Below are positions 47,201 through 56,167 of a stretch of 64,000 nucleotides of DNA, piece by piece. Numbering within the stretch: the first letter of the stretch is position 1; each line of letters starts with the position of its first letter. A program made the position numbers and the translations under genes. Below the pieces are notes generated by a model, which saw only the letters and a program-made list of their open reading frames with translations, ran no database searches and was not told the origin of the DNA. Source of the stretch: Acidobacteriota bacterium (lineage in GTDB: Bacteria > Acidobacteriota > JAAYUB01); NCBI GenBank assembly GCA_029565065.1, contig JAKQOW010000036.1, positions 139,994 through 203,993 on the forward strand, given 5' to 3'.

Positions 47201-47651
47201 CGTCCACGATCTCCTGGGAGGCGGCATCCTCAACGGTGATCCCGACGCCGGCGACCGTTTCCGGATCCAGCCCCAGGGCTTCGAGGACCCCGCCGGTTTC
47301 GTCAAACACGATCTCGTTGATCTCGTCGCCGATGATCCCATAGTCTATGCCCAGATTGTCCTCGTTGAAATCGGGGACGTCGGTGTAGATGAACAGTTCG
47401 CCACCGAGGCGCAGGGCGGTGGGGACGTTGTCCCAGGTGTCGAGCGAGCCGGCGATGAGCGGCAGTCCGTCGCCGCCGGCCAGAGTGCCGGCGTCAAGGA
47501 CGAAATCGACGGGCGGGTGCGCCCACCGGACGATCCGGGTGCGGTGATCGGCGCTGGACACGCCGCTCTGGTGCACGTACGCATCGATGGAGCCGGTCCA
47601 CAGCGCGGCCAACAAAAAGACGAACCAGCGGGTGACGGCGCGTGCGTTCAT
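44229..47651 (-). CDS. Large secreted matrixin-like metalloprotease
   Basis: An 1140-residue protein with a signal peptide (about 1-24). A metzincin domain holds HELGHIWGLGH (zinc ligands H173, H177, H183). Downstream are beta-rich modules: a carboxypeptidase-regulatory-like fold (FRIAGLPPGDYRLVVEG), a PEP-CTERM-like lectin region, repeated extracytoplasmic domains, and a pre-peptidase C-terminal-type domain near 1030-1135 (FVFTAPRDGWYLF, DVDLYVFDS). No membrane anchor or sorting signal is evident at the C-terminus. Its ATG overlaps the stop of the upstream small exported protein by four bases. Confidence 0.85.
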   Translation of the reverse strand: MNARAVTRWFVFLLAALWTGSIDAYVHQSGVSSADHRTRIVRWAHPPVDFVLDAGTLAGGDGLPLIAGSLDTWDNVPTALRLGGELFIYTDVPDFNEDNLGIDYGIIGDEINEIVFDETGGVLEALGLDPETVAGVGITVEDAASQEIVDALLILNGTFSSSPDLDLEATATHELGHIWGLGHTFVGAINTVNGEPGADPIQPLYIPTMYPYTNPEDDRFGRSLEFDDTAGISALYPETTYAPPYHLPFVLETGALKGLVHYRHMVPVTAAHVRAIMNSNPNIQVAGLSGYAGDGSGEFRIAGLPPGDYRLVVEGIDGRDDITAATIEDDGIGACAIDGFSEIPSGMSTHVSAGEVVTGFLFSINELPLADDDAVEFGLPDGFTFDFAGVSCRRIFLYSNGIIGFHRFEDPDPAWTPAGPDLHTFLSRPAARIAPLNLDLDPQGNADRRVSLSAAAGQLDFSFDQVRVKATGGSATFTTRLYTSGDFRIEYGATPETTALVGYTAGVFATGGQEAATDFTASAGGTVPSGRSLAMYQLVSADALGDTALTFARPAADPFPVRNRLIYPWLAHNEYFTLGMAVVSNSPDACRLRITAVGMDGRPLPVVPPSENPRYVTLEPYTQFVSLIGPMFAFDGGTADGWVLVETDNPDPYGIQGFFLAQSFFGGILDSMDGAVASPETGTTLLFPRFTGETNEFTEVTIVNPNPADAGIALYVYYEDGTEETADALIGPNGAAVCNLTGSGSAYVLVDATEPVTGFAMNFNTAGSLAGQPARFLWESRGEQVSPFFVWSQNDYASRLDLVNPNDGAATATVALFDSAGQPVGDAVQVQLGGWFNARLDITPDVFGFSKAASADGWVRVTADRPLLGTMTFGDPDFQFSQASLPLLGQPTHYTIHSHLAQGMAGGVNYLTGLAILSLDGANDVTVDVYSPAGSLDYGIETTLDAGERGLGLLSEWMPQGPWPRTSGYLAGTADRGMFAYEIFNTVNEEFFAAVPAQKYFPVQEEADDADNGWPDYAEPIDGYPIEVRGQLSPADAGYFLVDLGDGFVDEIEDLFVFTAPRDGWYLFALYPDHRYCDVDLYVFDSEWVIVGDSAYGVPGVEYVEIELQAGTYAVGVSLFDLGWFTSGGYHLVVEPDAIP

Positions 47652-48223
47652 TGGGCCACCTCCCCGATGGCGTGTTGAAGCAGCGGCCGGATATCATCCA
47701 GGCGGCGCCATGAGGGTGAACCGGAGGCGGCGGCTGTCTGGTCCGGGCTCGCAGCCTTGGCGTCGGTGGACGCGACCTGCCGGCGGCTCAGGGCAATTTC
47801 CCATTTTCCGGATTCGCCGGCGGCGCGTACCGGTGCGATCCCGTTCATGGCGCCGGCCACCAGCAGCGAGCCGTCCCGTTTGGTGCGGCGGAGGAGCAGG
47901 AGGTAAGACTGCCCTGGTTGGAAGCGGGGTGCGTCGTGCAGCACGACGCGGTACCGGCCGGCGGTTCCGCCAGCCACCCGCAGGGCGAAGGTCGCACCGG
48001 ACGGCTCACCGGCCAGGATTTCGAGCCGGCTGAATTCGTACACGGTGTAAACCATACCCCCGGTTCCGGCCTGGACCACGCGGGCGGTGGTGCATGTCGC
48101 CAGCACCGCGCTGTCGGCACGGCGGGCGGTGTCCACCAGGGGAGCGCTCCGGGGCCGCGCCAGCACGCCGCCGACTGCGGCCAGAGAGAATATCGTCAGG
48201 GTGATCAGGACGCGCAGTCTCAT
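47648..48223 (-). CDS. Small exported protein coupled to the matrixin-like protease
   Basis: A 191-residue protein with a signal peptide (about 1-21). A beta-rich domain follows (about 25-130; DSAVLATCTTARV, VYTVYEFSRLEILAGE, QSYLLLLRR), then a flexible alanine/serine tail. GGAGG seven bases before 48223 sets the start; the frame extends upstream without one. Stop and start overlap with the protease gene (ATGA), which suggests a partner, inhibitor or substrate-binding role. I cannot assign a known family. Confidence 0.7.
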   Translation of the reverse strand: MRLRVLITLTIFSLAAVGGVLARPRSAPLVDTARRADSAVLATCTTARVVQAGTGGMVYTVYEFSRLEILAGEPSGATFALRVAGGTAGRYRVVLHDAPRFQPGQSYLLLLRRTKRDGSLLVAGAMNGIAPVRAAGESGKWEIALSRRQVASTDAKAASPDQTAAASGSPSWRRLDDIRPLLQHAIGEVAQ

Positions 48224-48344
48224 GGTGCCACCTCCATAATCAGCACACAGATAGATCCGGTCAGGAGGGTGAAAGTTCACCTCATGGCGCAGCTTTTAGC
48301 CTGGTCGCAGGGGCGGAAGCAGGGGGCTTCGCCGGTTCTCCGAA

Positions 48345-50039
48345 CTACCGGGACATGGTCCGTTCGGACTCACGCCGAGCCCGCCGGGACCAGGCGATCC
48401 GGATGATCATCAGGGTCAGCAGGGCGATGACGAAGAGCAGCGCCCGGGCGCCCCAGAGGTACGGCTGGCGCTCCGTGGGAACGCCCTGCATGACCAGTTT
48501 GGGTACCGCATCCTGGACCAGCCAGACGCCCAGGATGATCAGCAGGTAGATCGGGGTGATGTATTTCATGACGAACCGGAACACCTGCGGGATGCGCAGT
48601 TCGGCCCCGCGGGTGATCTCCTCCCAGCCGCGGCGGATGCCGTACACCCAGCTGAACAGGATGCTCTCGCTGGCCCCGAGAACCACCAGGCCGAAGGTGC
48701 CGGCCCAGAAATCCAGTTCGTCCAGGAAGCCATAGCGGAAATACAGCACCACCAACGCAGCGGAAACGAACAGCACGCCGAAGACGACCAGCACCGCCCG
48801 ACGGCGGCTCCAGCCCAGGTCATCCTGCAGCAGAGCGATCGCAGGCTGGGTCAGTGCGGCGGACGAGGTGATCCCCGCGATGAACAGGAGCAGGAACCAG
48901 ACGGCGCCGAACAGCTCGCCCATGGGCAGTTGCTGAAAGATGACCGGCAGCGCCTGGAAACCGAGGTCGTAGGCGCCCTGGCGGGCGATTTCCTGCGTCT
49001 CGACCAGACCGAAGAAAGCGACGGCGGCGGGGATGGCGATGGTGCCGCCGAGGATGACTTCGACGAATTCGTTCGTGGTGGCGGTGGACAATCCGCTCAG
49101 GGTGAGATCGGCATCGCGGCGGATGTACGACGCATAGGTGGTCATGATCCCCATGCTGATCCCGGTGGTGAAGAAGATCTGGCCGGCGGCTGCCAGCCAG
49201 ACGGACGCGTCGCCCAGGCGGCTGAAGTCCGGATTCCACATGAAGCCCAGCCCGTTGGCCACGTTGCAATCCGGGTGGATGGGATCGGGAGTGCCCAGGA
49301 ACAGCACCCGGATGGCGAGCATCACGGCAAAGACGAACAGCAGGGGCATGCCGTACTTGGCCAGCACCTCGATGCCGCGGGAGATGCCGCGATAGAGGAA
49401 AATGAAATTCAGCCCCAGGGTGATGACCAGAAAGATGATCAGGGTGGCCGGCGACTGGAAGAACGCGTTGCTCTCGGCACCCTGAAAGCCCCGCAGAAAC
49501 TGGCCCATCGCCTCACGGGAGGCATGGCCGAAATACCGGCCGGTGGCGGAGAACCAGGTGTACGCCAAGGTCCACGATTCGATCACGTTGTAATAGACCA
49601 CCACGACCAGCGGCAGGAAGACGCCCAGTGCGCCGAGATATTTGGCGGCGGGACGACGCCACAGCAGGGCGAACATGCCGGGGGTGGACCCGTGCCCGTG
49701 CTGGCCGCCCATCCGGCCGATCGCCCACTCCATCCACATCATCGGGATGCCCAGCAGGAGGAACGCGCAGAAGTACGGGATCAGGTAGGCCCCGCCGCCA
49801 TTGGAGGCAGCCTGGACCGGAAAACGCAGAAAATTGCCCAGACCGATGGCGTTGCCGGCCATGGCCAGGATCATCCCGATCCGCGAGGCCCAGTAGTCCC
49901 GCTGGGGGCCAGTCGCCGTCTCCGGCTGCCGACGGCGGGCGCGGATCAACCGGATCACGCAGAACGCGGTCAAGGCGAAGATGCTTCCCCATCCGGCTGT
50001 CAGGAAGCACCACCCCCAGGTGTTCAAGCCGCCGACCAT
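48345..50039 (-). CDS. LeuT-type neurotransmitter:sodium symporter (amino-acid transporter)
   Basis: A 564-residue Na+-coupled carrier closely resembling LeuT along its length. Helix 1 reads AMAGNAIGLGN (Na1/Na2 and substrate residues kept). Helix 3 has the YY of YYNVIESW, helix 6 GQIFFTTG, helix 7 NEFVEV (Na1 Asn and the Glu that removes chloride dependence) and helix 8 GITSS (Na2). An extra helix precedes helix 1 (about 8-30), giving about 13. The start at 50039 is better spaced from AGGAG than 50045. It follows accC by 47 bp. Confidence 0.9.
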   Translation of the reverse strand: MVGGLNTWGWCFLTAGWGSIFALTAFCVIRLIRARRRQPETATGPQRDYWASRIGMILAMAGNAIGLGNFLRFPVQAASNGGGAYLIPYFCAFLLLGIPMMWMEWAIGRMGGQHGHGSTPGMFALLWRRPAAKYLGALGVFLPLVVVVYYNVIESWTLAYTWFSATGRYFGHASREAMGQFLRGFQGAESNAFFQSPATLIIFLVITLGLNFIFLYRGISRGIEVLAKYGMPLLFVFAVMLAIRVLFLGTPDPIHPDCNVANGLGFMWNPDFSRLGDASVWLAAAGQIFFTTGISMGIMTTYASYIRRDADLTLSGLSTATTNEFVEVILGGTIAIPAAVAFFGLVETQEIARQGAYDLGFQALPVIFQQLPMGELFGAVWFLLLFIAGITSSAALTQPAIALLQDDLGWSRRRAVLVVFGVLFVSAALVVLYFRYGFLDELDFWAGTFGLVVLGASESILFSWVYGIRRGWEEITRGAELRIPQVFRFVMKYITPIYLLIILGVWLVQDAVPKLVMQGVPTERQPYLWGARALLFVIALLTLMIIRIAWSRRARRESERTMSR

Positions 50040-50086
50040 CGTCATCTCCTGCGGATCCGGATCTCAAACCCGCCGGTGCCGGCAGA

Positions 50087-51433
50087 TCAGGCCCAGCGTG
50101 GCAGCAACCGCTCCAGAAAGTGCGTGTCGTATTCGCCGCGGACGAAATCGTCATCCCGCAGCACCCGCTGGAGGAGGGGGATGGTGGTCTGCACCCCCTC
50201 CACCACAAACTGCTCCAGGGCACGGAGCATGCGCACGCGCGCCTCCTGCCGGTCGTGGCCCCAGACGATCAGCTTGGCGATCAGACTGTCATAGTAGGGC
50301 AGGATCCGGTAGCCGGCGGAAACGAAGGTGTCGATCCGGACACCCGGTCCGCCGGGCGGACACCATCCGGTGATCAGGCCGGGGCAGGGACGGAAACTCC
50401 GCGGATCTTCGGCGTTGATCCGGCACTCGATGCTGTGGCCGGAAAAGCGGATGCGACGCTGGGCCAGGCCCAACGGCTCGCCGGCGGCGATGCGCAGCTG
50501 CTGCTGGATCAGGTCCAGGCCGCTGATCATCTCCGTGACGGGGTGCTCCACCTGGATTCGTGTATTCATTTCCATAAAGTAGAAGCAGCCCGCGGCATCG
50601 ACGATGAATTCAACAGTGCCGGCGCTTTCGTATCCCACGGCTGCAATGGCACGGGTCACCTGCTCGCCGATCGTGCGGCGCTGGTCGGCGCGGAGCAGGG
50701 GTGAAGGTGCTTCCTCGATCAGCTTTTGATGGCGCCGCTGGACGGAACACTCCCGCTCGCCCGCATGAATCACATGGTTAAACCGGTCCGCCAGGATCTG
50801 GAATTCGATGTGGCGGGGATTTTCGATGTATTTCTCCACATACAAGCCGGCGTTGCCGAATGCGGCGCCCGCTTCGCCCGAGGCGAGCGCAAACATATTA
50901 CCCAGCTCATCCGCCGAGCGGACGATGCGCATGCCCTTGCCTCCGCCGCCCGCGGTCGCCTTGAGAATGACCGGATAGCCGATGGTGTCGGCCAGGCGGC
51001 GGGCGGCGGAGGCATCCGGCAATAGCCCGTCGCTGCCGGAAACGATGGGCAGACCGGCCTCGGCCATTCGTCGGCGGGCCGCCGCTTTGTCGCCCATCAG
51101 GGCGATCGCCGGGGCGGGCGGGCCTACGAACTTGATGTTGCAGGATTCGCAAATCTCGGCGAACCGGGCGTTTTCCGCCAGAAAGCCGTAGCCGGGGTGG
51201 ATGGCGTCGACGTTGGTGATCTCGGCGGCGCTGATGATGGCCGGGATGTTGAGATAACTGCGGTCGCTGCGCGCAGGGCCGATGCACACCTTCTCGTCCG
51301 CCAGGCGGACGTGCAGGGCGTCGACGTCCGCATCCGAGTACACGGCCACGGTTTCGATTCCGAGTTCGCGGCACGCGGTAATCACCCGGACGGCGATCTC
51401 GCCCCGGTTGGCTATCAGTACTTTTCGGAACAT
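50087..51433 (-). CDS. accC: Biotin carboxylase subunit of acetyl-CoA carboxylase
   Basis: ATP-dependent carboxylation of biotin on AccB, the first step of fatty-acid synthesis. The 448-residue protein begins [14 protein letters not shown] and has the expected blocks: AGGGGKGMR glycine loop, [25 protein letters not shown] with catalytic residues, and NAEDP. Length is typical. It starts four bases after the accB stop. Confidence 0.97.
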   Translation of the reverse strand: MFRKVLIANRGEIAVRVITACRELGIETVAVYSDADVDALHVRLADEKVCIGPARSDRSYLNIPAIISAAEITNVDAIHPGYGFLAENARFAEICESCNIKFVGPPAPAIALMGDKAAARRRMAEAGLPIVSGSDGLLPDASAARRLADTIGYPVILKATAGGGGKGMRIVRSADELGNMFALASGEAGAAFGNAGLYVEKYIENPRHIEFQILADRFNHVIHAGERECSVQRRHQKLIEEAPSPLLRADQRRTIGEQVTRAIAAVGYESAGTVEFIVDAAGCFYFMEMNTRIQVEHPVTEMISGLDLIQQQLRIAAGEPLGLAQRRIRFSGHSIECRINAEDPRSFRPCPGLITGWCPPGGPGVRIDTFVSAGYRILPYYDSLIAKLIVWGHDRQEARVRMLRALEQFVVEGVQTTIPLLQRVLRDDDFVRGEYDTHFLERLLPRWA

Positions 51434-51437
51434 GCAA

Positions 51438-51896
51438 TCAGTCCAGGCGGACGGTGAAGAGACGCTCGCCGTACTCGACCGGCTCGCCGTTCTCCACCCA
51501 GACCTTTTCGACGACTCCGGCAACGTCGCATTCGATCTCGTTCATGATTTTCATCGCTTCGACGATGCAGAGCACGGTCCCGGGCTTGACCCGATCGCCG
51601 GGCTGGACGAACGGTTCGGCACCCGGGCTGGGCGCCCGGTAGAAGGTGCCGATGAGCGGCGAGCTGACCAGGTGGGCCTTAGCGTCGGCCGGAGCCGCTT
51701 CGGTTCCGGGAGTCGCCAGCACCGGGACGGACGCCGGCGCGGCGGTGATCGGCGCCGGCGCACTTGCCGAGGGTGCAGTGGAGCGGTTGTCGCTGCGGCG
51801 GGTGCGCAGGTAGAAGTCCCCATTCTTCAGTTCAAATTCCTCGAACTGGCTGCTTGAAATCATCTTCAATATTTCTTTTAACTCTTTCAGTTCCAC
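51438..51896 (-). CDS. accB: Biotin carboxyl carrier protein
   Basis: A 152-residue carrier with an N-terminal helical region (about 1-40), an Ala/Pro linker (about 41-75) and the biotinyl domain. The biotin lysine is in EAMKIMNEI, and [14 protein letters not shown] is the usual entry strand. It is first of accB-accC-LeuT, directly downstream of the pilus operon terminator; I see no obvious promoter in the 70-base gap. Confidence 0.97.
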   Translation of the reverse strand: MELKELKEILKMISSSQFEEFELKNGDFYLRTRRSDNRSTAPSASAPAPITAAPASVPVLATPGTEAAPADAKAHLVSSPLIGTFYRAPSPGAEPFVQPGDRVKPGTVLCIVEAMKIMNEIECDVAGVVEKVWVENGEPVEYGERLFTVRLD

Positions 51897-51965
51897 GGCG
51901 TTTACCTGTTGTCCGGATTTTGTCCGTTGATGGTATCACCGGCCGGTTCAAGCTGTCAAACGGCT

Positions 51966-51993
51966 AAAAAAAAAGGAACCGGCGCGCGGTTCC
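51966..51993 (-). terminator. Rho-independent terminator after the pilMNOPQ-roadblock operon
   Basis: On the minus strand, GGAACCG and CGGTTCC pair around a five-base loop and are followed by nine T residues. It lies 28 bp past the stop of the roadblock gene and separates the pilus operon from accB. Confidence 0.9.
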
Positions 51994-52020
51994 CTTGGAT
52001 GCATGGCCGATGCGGTAGGC

Positions 52021-52398
52021 CTAAATCCGAAAATCTTTTTCCAAAATGATCTTGGCTTTTTTCAACTCGTAGCGGGCGCGGCCGAAATTGCCACCGGGTT
52101 GCAGGATGAACATCAAGAAGTACTCGCTGGTGATCATCTTGATCAGGAAATGGAGCTGTTCCGTGAAGATAGTCATCTCCTGAAGCATGCCGATTTCGAC
52201 ATCCTCGGCAGTGCGGACGGCATTCTTCAGCAGGGAAGTGTACTCCGCCGCCAACAGATCGAAATTGAGCCCGTCCTTGAGGTGATCGGGATGGACGGCC
52301 CGATCGATGATGATGCCATCCACCCCGACAATGAGAACGAGGAGGGCGCCCTCCACACGGGCGACCATCTCCTCGATTGTATCTCTGAACAGGTTCAT
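52021..52398 (-). CDS. Roadblock/LC7-domain protein
   Basis: A 125-residue protein consisting of one roadblock/LC7 domain (VEGALLVLIVGVDGIIIDRAV, AAEYTSLLKNAVR, FLMFILQPGGNFGRARYELKKA). MglB and related proteins of this fold regulate small Ras-like GTPases that set cell polarity and pilus position. It begins 16 bp after the pilQ stop and ends the pil operon, which supports a role in pilus control. No MglA-type GTPase gene is present here. Confidence 0.82.
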   Translation of the reverse strand: MNLFRDTIEEMVARVEGALLVLIVGVDGIIIDRAVHPDHLKDGLNFDLLAAEYTSLLKNAVRTAEDVEIGMLQEMTIFTEQLHFLIKMITSEYFLMFILQPGGNFGRARYELKKAKIILEKDFRI

Positions 52399-52414
52399 CT
52401 ACGCGTCCGTCGGG

Positions 52415-54445
52415 TCAGCGGATGATTCTCGGCGTCAGGAAGAACAGGATTTCTTTCGTCTCCTTGGACTTGGTGTCGCGGCGGAACGCGTACCCCAGGA
52501 TCGGAATGTCGCCGAGCAGCGGCACCTTGTCGTTGTTGGTCTGATCGGAATCGATCAGGATGCCGCCGATCACGGTGGTTCCGCCGTCCGCTACCAGCAC
52601 CTCGGTGGAGGACATGCTGGTGATGATTGACGGAATGTTGTTGACCGTATTGACGAAGTCGGCCCGGTTGTTTTCCACGGTGATCTTGAGCAGCACCGTG
52701 CCCTCTTCGGTGATCTGCGGCAGTACGCTGAGCTTCAACGAGGCGGAAAAGAAGCGCACCGAAATGGTGTTGTTTTCCACAACCTGGACCGGGAACTGGA
52801 GACCTTGCTCGATCATGGCCTGCCGGTTGTTTTGCGCCTGCACCTTGGGCTGGCTGATGACTCGCACCAGGCCGCTGCTTTCGGCGGCGGTCAGCGAGGC
52901 GTCCAGCAGGAAGGTGTCGAGGATGTTGCCCACGGAAATGCCGATGCCGCTGGTGGCCTGAGCGGCGGGGAAGGACCAGTTGTAGTTGCCGGTCCGGTTG
53001 TTCCCCTCCGTGCCCACGCTGACGGCGGCGTTCTCGGAAGCCTGGCCCGTGGAAGCGCCGCGGCCGGTGGCGCCATTGCCGGCGTTGTAGGCCGATTTGG
53101 GCGTTTGGGACGGCCGGGAGCCGCCGATCGTTCCATAGGTGTTCGGGCCGCCGATGGTGATCCGCTCCAGATTGCCCACCACGAAGCCGACCTGGACGCC
53201 CAGGCTGCGGGCATAATCGCGGCTGGCTTGCACGATCCGGGCTTCAATTTCCACCTGATGTTCCGCCACATCCAGAGCCTTGACCAGCTTGCGGATCTCG
53301 GCGATCCGTTCCGGGATGTCCCGGATGACCAGCGAGTTGGTCCGGGCGTCGGTCTTGATCTCGCCCGACTCGGTCAGGATGGGCACCAGCTTGTCGAGCA
53401 GTTCGGCGGCGGTGGCGTAATTCAGCTTGATGATATCCGTGACGGTTTCACGGGCCCGTTTCAACTCTTCCCGCGACTTCTCTTCCGCCTTGAAGGCATC
53501 CAGAGTGCCGATGCGCACGACGTTTCCCTCGATGACCTTGGCCAGGCGGTTGTTTTTCATCGCCAGGTCGAACACCTGATCCCACGGCACGTTGTCGACC
53601 TTGATCGAAATGGTTCCGGAGACACTCGGGTCGACGACGATGTTCAGTCCCTCGATATCGCTGATGAGGCGGAAGAAGTCGACGATGTCGGCTTCCTTGA
53701 TGTCCAGGGTGATCGGTTCGCCGGTGTATTGCACCGTCTGCTGTGCGTCGTCTTGGACGTAATTCACGGCATCGGCCGCCGGGCCGGCTTTGGCCAGCAG
53801 CATTTTCGGCGCCTCGCCCAAGACAAGTGACGGCGTGTTGTCCAGGGGCTTGCTCTCCAACGCTTTCGGCTTGACCACCGGCTCGGGGATCCGGACGATG
53901 CTGGCGTCCGTCATCTCCGCCTCGGTGGAGGCAGCCGGCGGGGTGGCGGCTGCAGCGGCAGGCTGGGTGGAGATGACATCCACCGGAATCTCCTGGGCCG
54001 CCGGCGCAGAATCGGTCCGGACCAGGGTTTCCTGTCCCACCGCGATCTTCAATCCTTCCGCCACCGGCAGCACCTGCACGTCACGCACGTCCCGGTTCAG
54101 GTCCAGCACGATGCGGATGGTGCCCTGGCCGTCGTTGTTGAACTTGGATACCCGGATTTTCTGGACGATCTCGCCGTTCACGTGCAACACGTTCTTGTTG
54201 TAATGGGTCGCCGTGTTGGGCAGATCGACCACCAGGCGGAAGGGATCGGCCAGCCTGAATTTGCGGAATTCAGCGAGGTTCTGGCCAACCAGCGTGAGTT
54301 CAAAGATCCCGTCGCGAGTTGAGAACTGGACATCATTCAACTCGCTGGGCGTCTGGGCGCCGGCCGGTGCGCTTTGAGCGATCGCGAACACAGTGGCCAA
54401 TGCACTCATGATCAACAGCGAAAGGAGCAATTTATTGGACCGCAT
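52415..54445 (-). CDS. pilQ: Type IV pilus secretin PilQ
   Basis: Forms the outer-membrane pore for the pilus. The 676-residue protein has a signal peptide (about 1-31), an AMIN domain (about 35-135), and a variable linker. Secretin N-domains follow (GLNIVVDPSVSGTISIKVDNVPWDQV; about 250-390), then the secretin barrel with VEIEARIVQ and the C-terminal VPLLGDIPILGYAF block. AAGGAGG six bases before 54445 sets the start. It is fifth in the pilMNOPQ order. Confidence 0.95.
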   Translation of the reverse strand: MRSNKLLLSLLIMSALATVFAIAQSAPAGAQTPSELNDVQFSTRDGIFELTLVGQNLAEFRKFRLADPFRLVVDLPNTATHYNKNVLHVNGEIVQKIRVSKFNNDGQGTIRIVLDLNRDVRDVQVLPVAEGLKIAVGQETLVRTDSAPAAQEIPVDVISTQPAAAAATPPAASTEAEMTDASIVRIPEPVVKPKALESKPLDNTPSLVLGEAPKMLLAKAGPAADAVNYVQDDAQQTVQYTGEPITLDIKEADIVDFFRLISDIEGLNIVVDPSVSGTISIKVDNVPWDQVFDLAMKNNRLAKVIEGNVVRIGTLDAFKAEEKSREELKRARETVTDIIKLNYATAAELLDKLVPILTESGEIKTDARTNSLVIRDIPERIAEIRKLVKALDVAEHQVEIEARIVQASRDYARSLGVQVGFVVGNLERITIGGPNTYGTIGGSRPSQTPKSAYNAGNGATGRGASTGQASENAAVSVGTEGNNRTGNYNWSFPAAQATSGIGISVGNILDTFLLDASLTAAESSGLVRVISQPKVQAQNNRQAMIEQGLQFPVQVVENNTISVRFFSASLKLSVLPQITEEGTVLLKITVENNRADFVNTVNNIPSIITSMSSTEVLVADGGTTVIGGILIDSDQTNNDKVPLLGDIPILGYAFRRDTKSKETKEILFFLTPRIIR

Positions 54446-54476
54446 CAAATGCCTCCTTATTACAATTATTTGCATT

Positions 54477-54965
54477 CTACTCATGGAGATCGACCGAAAC
54501 GACGCTCTTCTCGACGCGCTTGTCCAGATAGCGCTTGAACTCTTCGAAGACCACGCCGTCCTTCTTTATCTGCTTGACTTTGGCGTTGAACAGATCGTCA
54601 CCCGGTCGGATGAAATGGGCTTTCTTGTCAACGCCTTCGAAATAGGCGACGTTGCCGTCCGTTTTGGCGACAATGCCTTTCAGCGCAAGTTCCTTGATCA
54701 GCATGCCCCGGACGCCCGGGTACTGCTGTTGCCGCTCCTCGAAGGAGGGCACAGGTTCCAGTTGTGCCTCGGCGTTTTTCTGACGCTCGATTTTCTGGAC
54801 GTCCAGGTTGATGAAGGGATCCTGGCGACCCATCATTTCGAAACGGATGGTCTTCTTGACCACCACGACATCGGATTTATCCGACGTGGTATCCTGTTGG
54901 GCCACCAGCATCGAGGGAACCATCAAGAGCAAGCCCGCGGCAAAGATGCATTGAATCAGCTTCAT
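54477..54965 (-). CDS. pilP: Type IV pilus assembly protein PilP
   Basis: A 162-residue periplasmic component linking the PilMNO complex to PilQ. Signal sequence about 1-22, without a lipobox cysteine, so unlike Pseudomonas and Neisseria PilP it is probably not a lipoprotein. The C-terminal beta domain carries GMLIKELALKGIV, NVAYFEGVDKKAHFIRPGD and DGVVFEEF. The start was chosen by position and signal peptide; the frame extends further upstream inside pilO. Confidence 0.85.
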   Translation of the reverse strand: MKLIQCIFAAGLLLMVPSMLVAQQDTTSDKSDVVVVKKTIRFEMMGRQDPFINLDVQKIERQKNAEAQLEPVPSFEERQQQYPGVRGMLIKELALKGIVAKTDGNVAYFEGVDKKAHFIRPGDDLFNAKVKQIKKDGVVFEEFKRYLDKRVEKSVVSVDLHE

Positions 54966-54978
54966 GGCCGTTCCCCTT

Positions 54979-55572
54979 CTACTGGATTTTCTCGGTGGCA
55001 TCGCCGGTGTACACGAAGGTGCTGGCGATGAAACCCGCTTTGAGGGTGGGGCGGGCATCGGAGCCCTGAGTGGTGGATTCAAGCTTGAGGTTGTACACGT
55101 TCAAGATCCGGTCGAAGTTCGCCACCTGTTCGAAAAATTGTCCGATGGAACTGTAACTGGCCTCGCAATTAATGGTTATGGGCCATTCGTAGTAAAACTC
55201 GTGATCAACGGGTTTGTCAGGCCGGAACAGGGTGATCTTCAGGTCCCGGGATTCGTGGGCCAGATTCTCCAGGCGCCGGACCAGTTCGTCCGTTTCGCGC
55301 TCTTTCGGCAGGATCTTCTTTTCGCGTTCCAACTCGGCCAGCCGCGAATTGTAGATCTGTTCGTTGAGCGCCTTCTTCTGCTGGAAAGCCTGGGCTTTCT
55401 TAACTTTCAGATCCAGCTCGGCGATCTGGCCGTCCAGCTTGCTGAGTTCGTCGTTCATCTTGTCGAACACATACATTTTCAAGACGAAGAAGCTCAGCGC
55501 GATGATCAGGATCACCAGAGCGATCTGCAAAAGCATGGACGTTCCGCCCTTCTTTTCACCTGTTTTAGCCAT
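54979..55572 (-). CDS. pilO: Type IV pilus assembly protein PilO
   Basis: A 197-residue inner-membrane protein with one helix (about 14-34), a coiled coil (about 38-95; KLDGQIAELDLKVKKAQAF) and a ferredoxin-like periplasmic domain (about 100-195). It dimerises with PilN beneath the secretin. The start at 55572 overlaps the pilN stop by eight bases. Confidence 0.88.
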   Translation of the reverse strand: MAKTGEKKGGTSMLLQIALVILIIALSFFVLKMYVFDKMNDELSKLDGQIAELDLKVKKAQAFQQKKALNEQIYNSRLAELEREKKILPKERETDELVRRLENLAHESRDLKITLFRPDKPVDHEFYYEWPITINCEASYSSIGQFFEQVANFDRILNVYNLKLESTTQGSDARPTLKAGFIASTFVYTGDATEKIQ

Positions 55573-56167
55573 TTTGCGCCTCTTCCTCGGCGGGTTTCGC
55601 AAAATTTTTCCGACAGTCAAACTCGAACTTGATCGGCAGCTTGCTCTTGTCGTAGTAGAGCCAGTCGATCAAGGAGTAATAGTTCTGGCTTTTGAGGCTG
55701 GAGTAGAAGTCGGCGATCGCATTCACTTCATATGCGTAACCCACGATGTGCGTGGTCTCACCTTCGCCGTCGCGCGTCTGGGTCATGTTCTCGATCCACA
55801 GTTTAGGTTCGGTGGCAGGCAGGCTTTGGATCAGGCCGTTCATCATCGCGATGGGGCCGCTCTGGTTCTCTTTCAGCTGTTCGATGACCTTTTTCCGCTC
55901 TTCCAGAATCTTGTTGATCCGCTCGTACTTTTCCACTTCTTCCTGAACGTTCTGCAGCCGGTCCGCTTCCTGCTGCAACTCGACGGCCTGCTGGCGTTTT
56001 TCCTGCAGCTGATTGTATTTGGACCACCAATACCACGTCCCCAAAGCTACCGCGGCGACCACGAGGACAGCGATCACCAAAATCGCCTGAATGGGTTTCG
56101 GCTCGATGGGTGCCCGTGGGACGGGCTGTTCGACAGAACGCTCGCGTAACAGGTTGATTTTTACCAT
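55565..56167 (-). CDS. pilN: Type IV pilus assembly protein PilN
   Basis: A 200-residue bitopic protein beginning MVKINLLRERS, the conserved cytoplasmic peptide that binds PilM. One helix (about 28-48), a coiled coil (about 50-105) and a periplasmic domain follow. The start overlaps the pilM stop by seven bases. Confidence 0.9.
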   Translation of the reverse strand: MVKINLLRERSVEQPVPRAPIEPKPIQAILVIAVLVVAAVALGTWYWWSKYNQLQEKRQQAVELQQEADRLQNVQEEVEKYERINKILEERKKVIEQLKENQSGPIAMMNGLIQSLPATEPKLWIENMTQTRDGEGETTHIVGYAYEVNAIADFYSSLKSQNYYSLIDWLYYDKSKLPIKFEFDCRKNFAKPAEEEAQNG

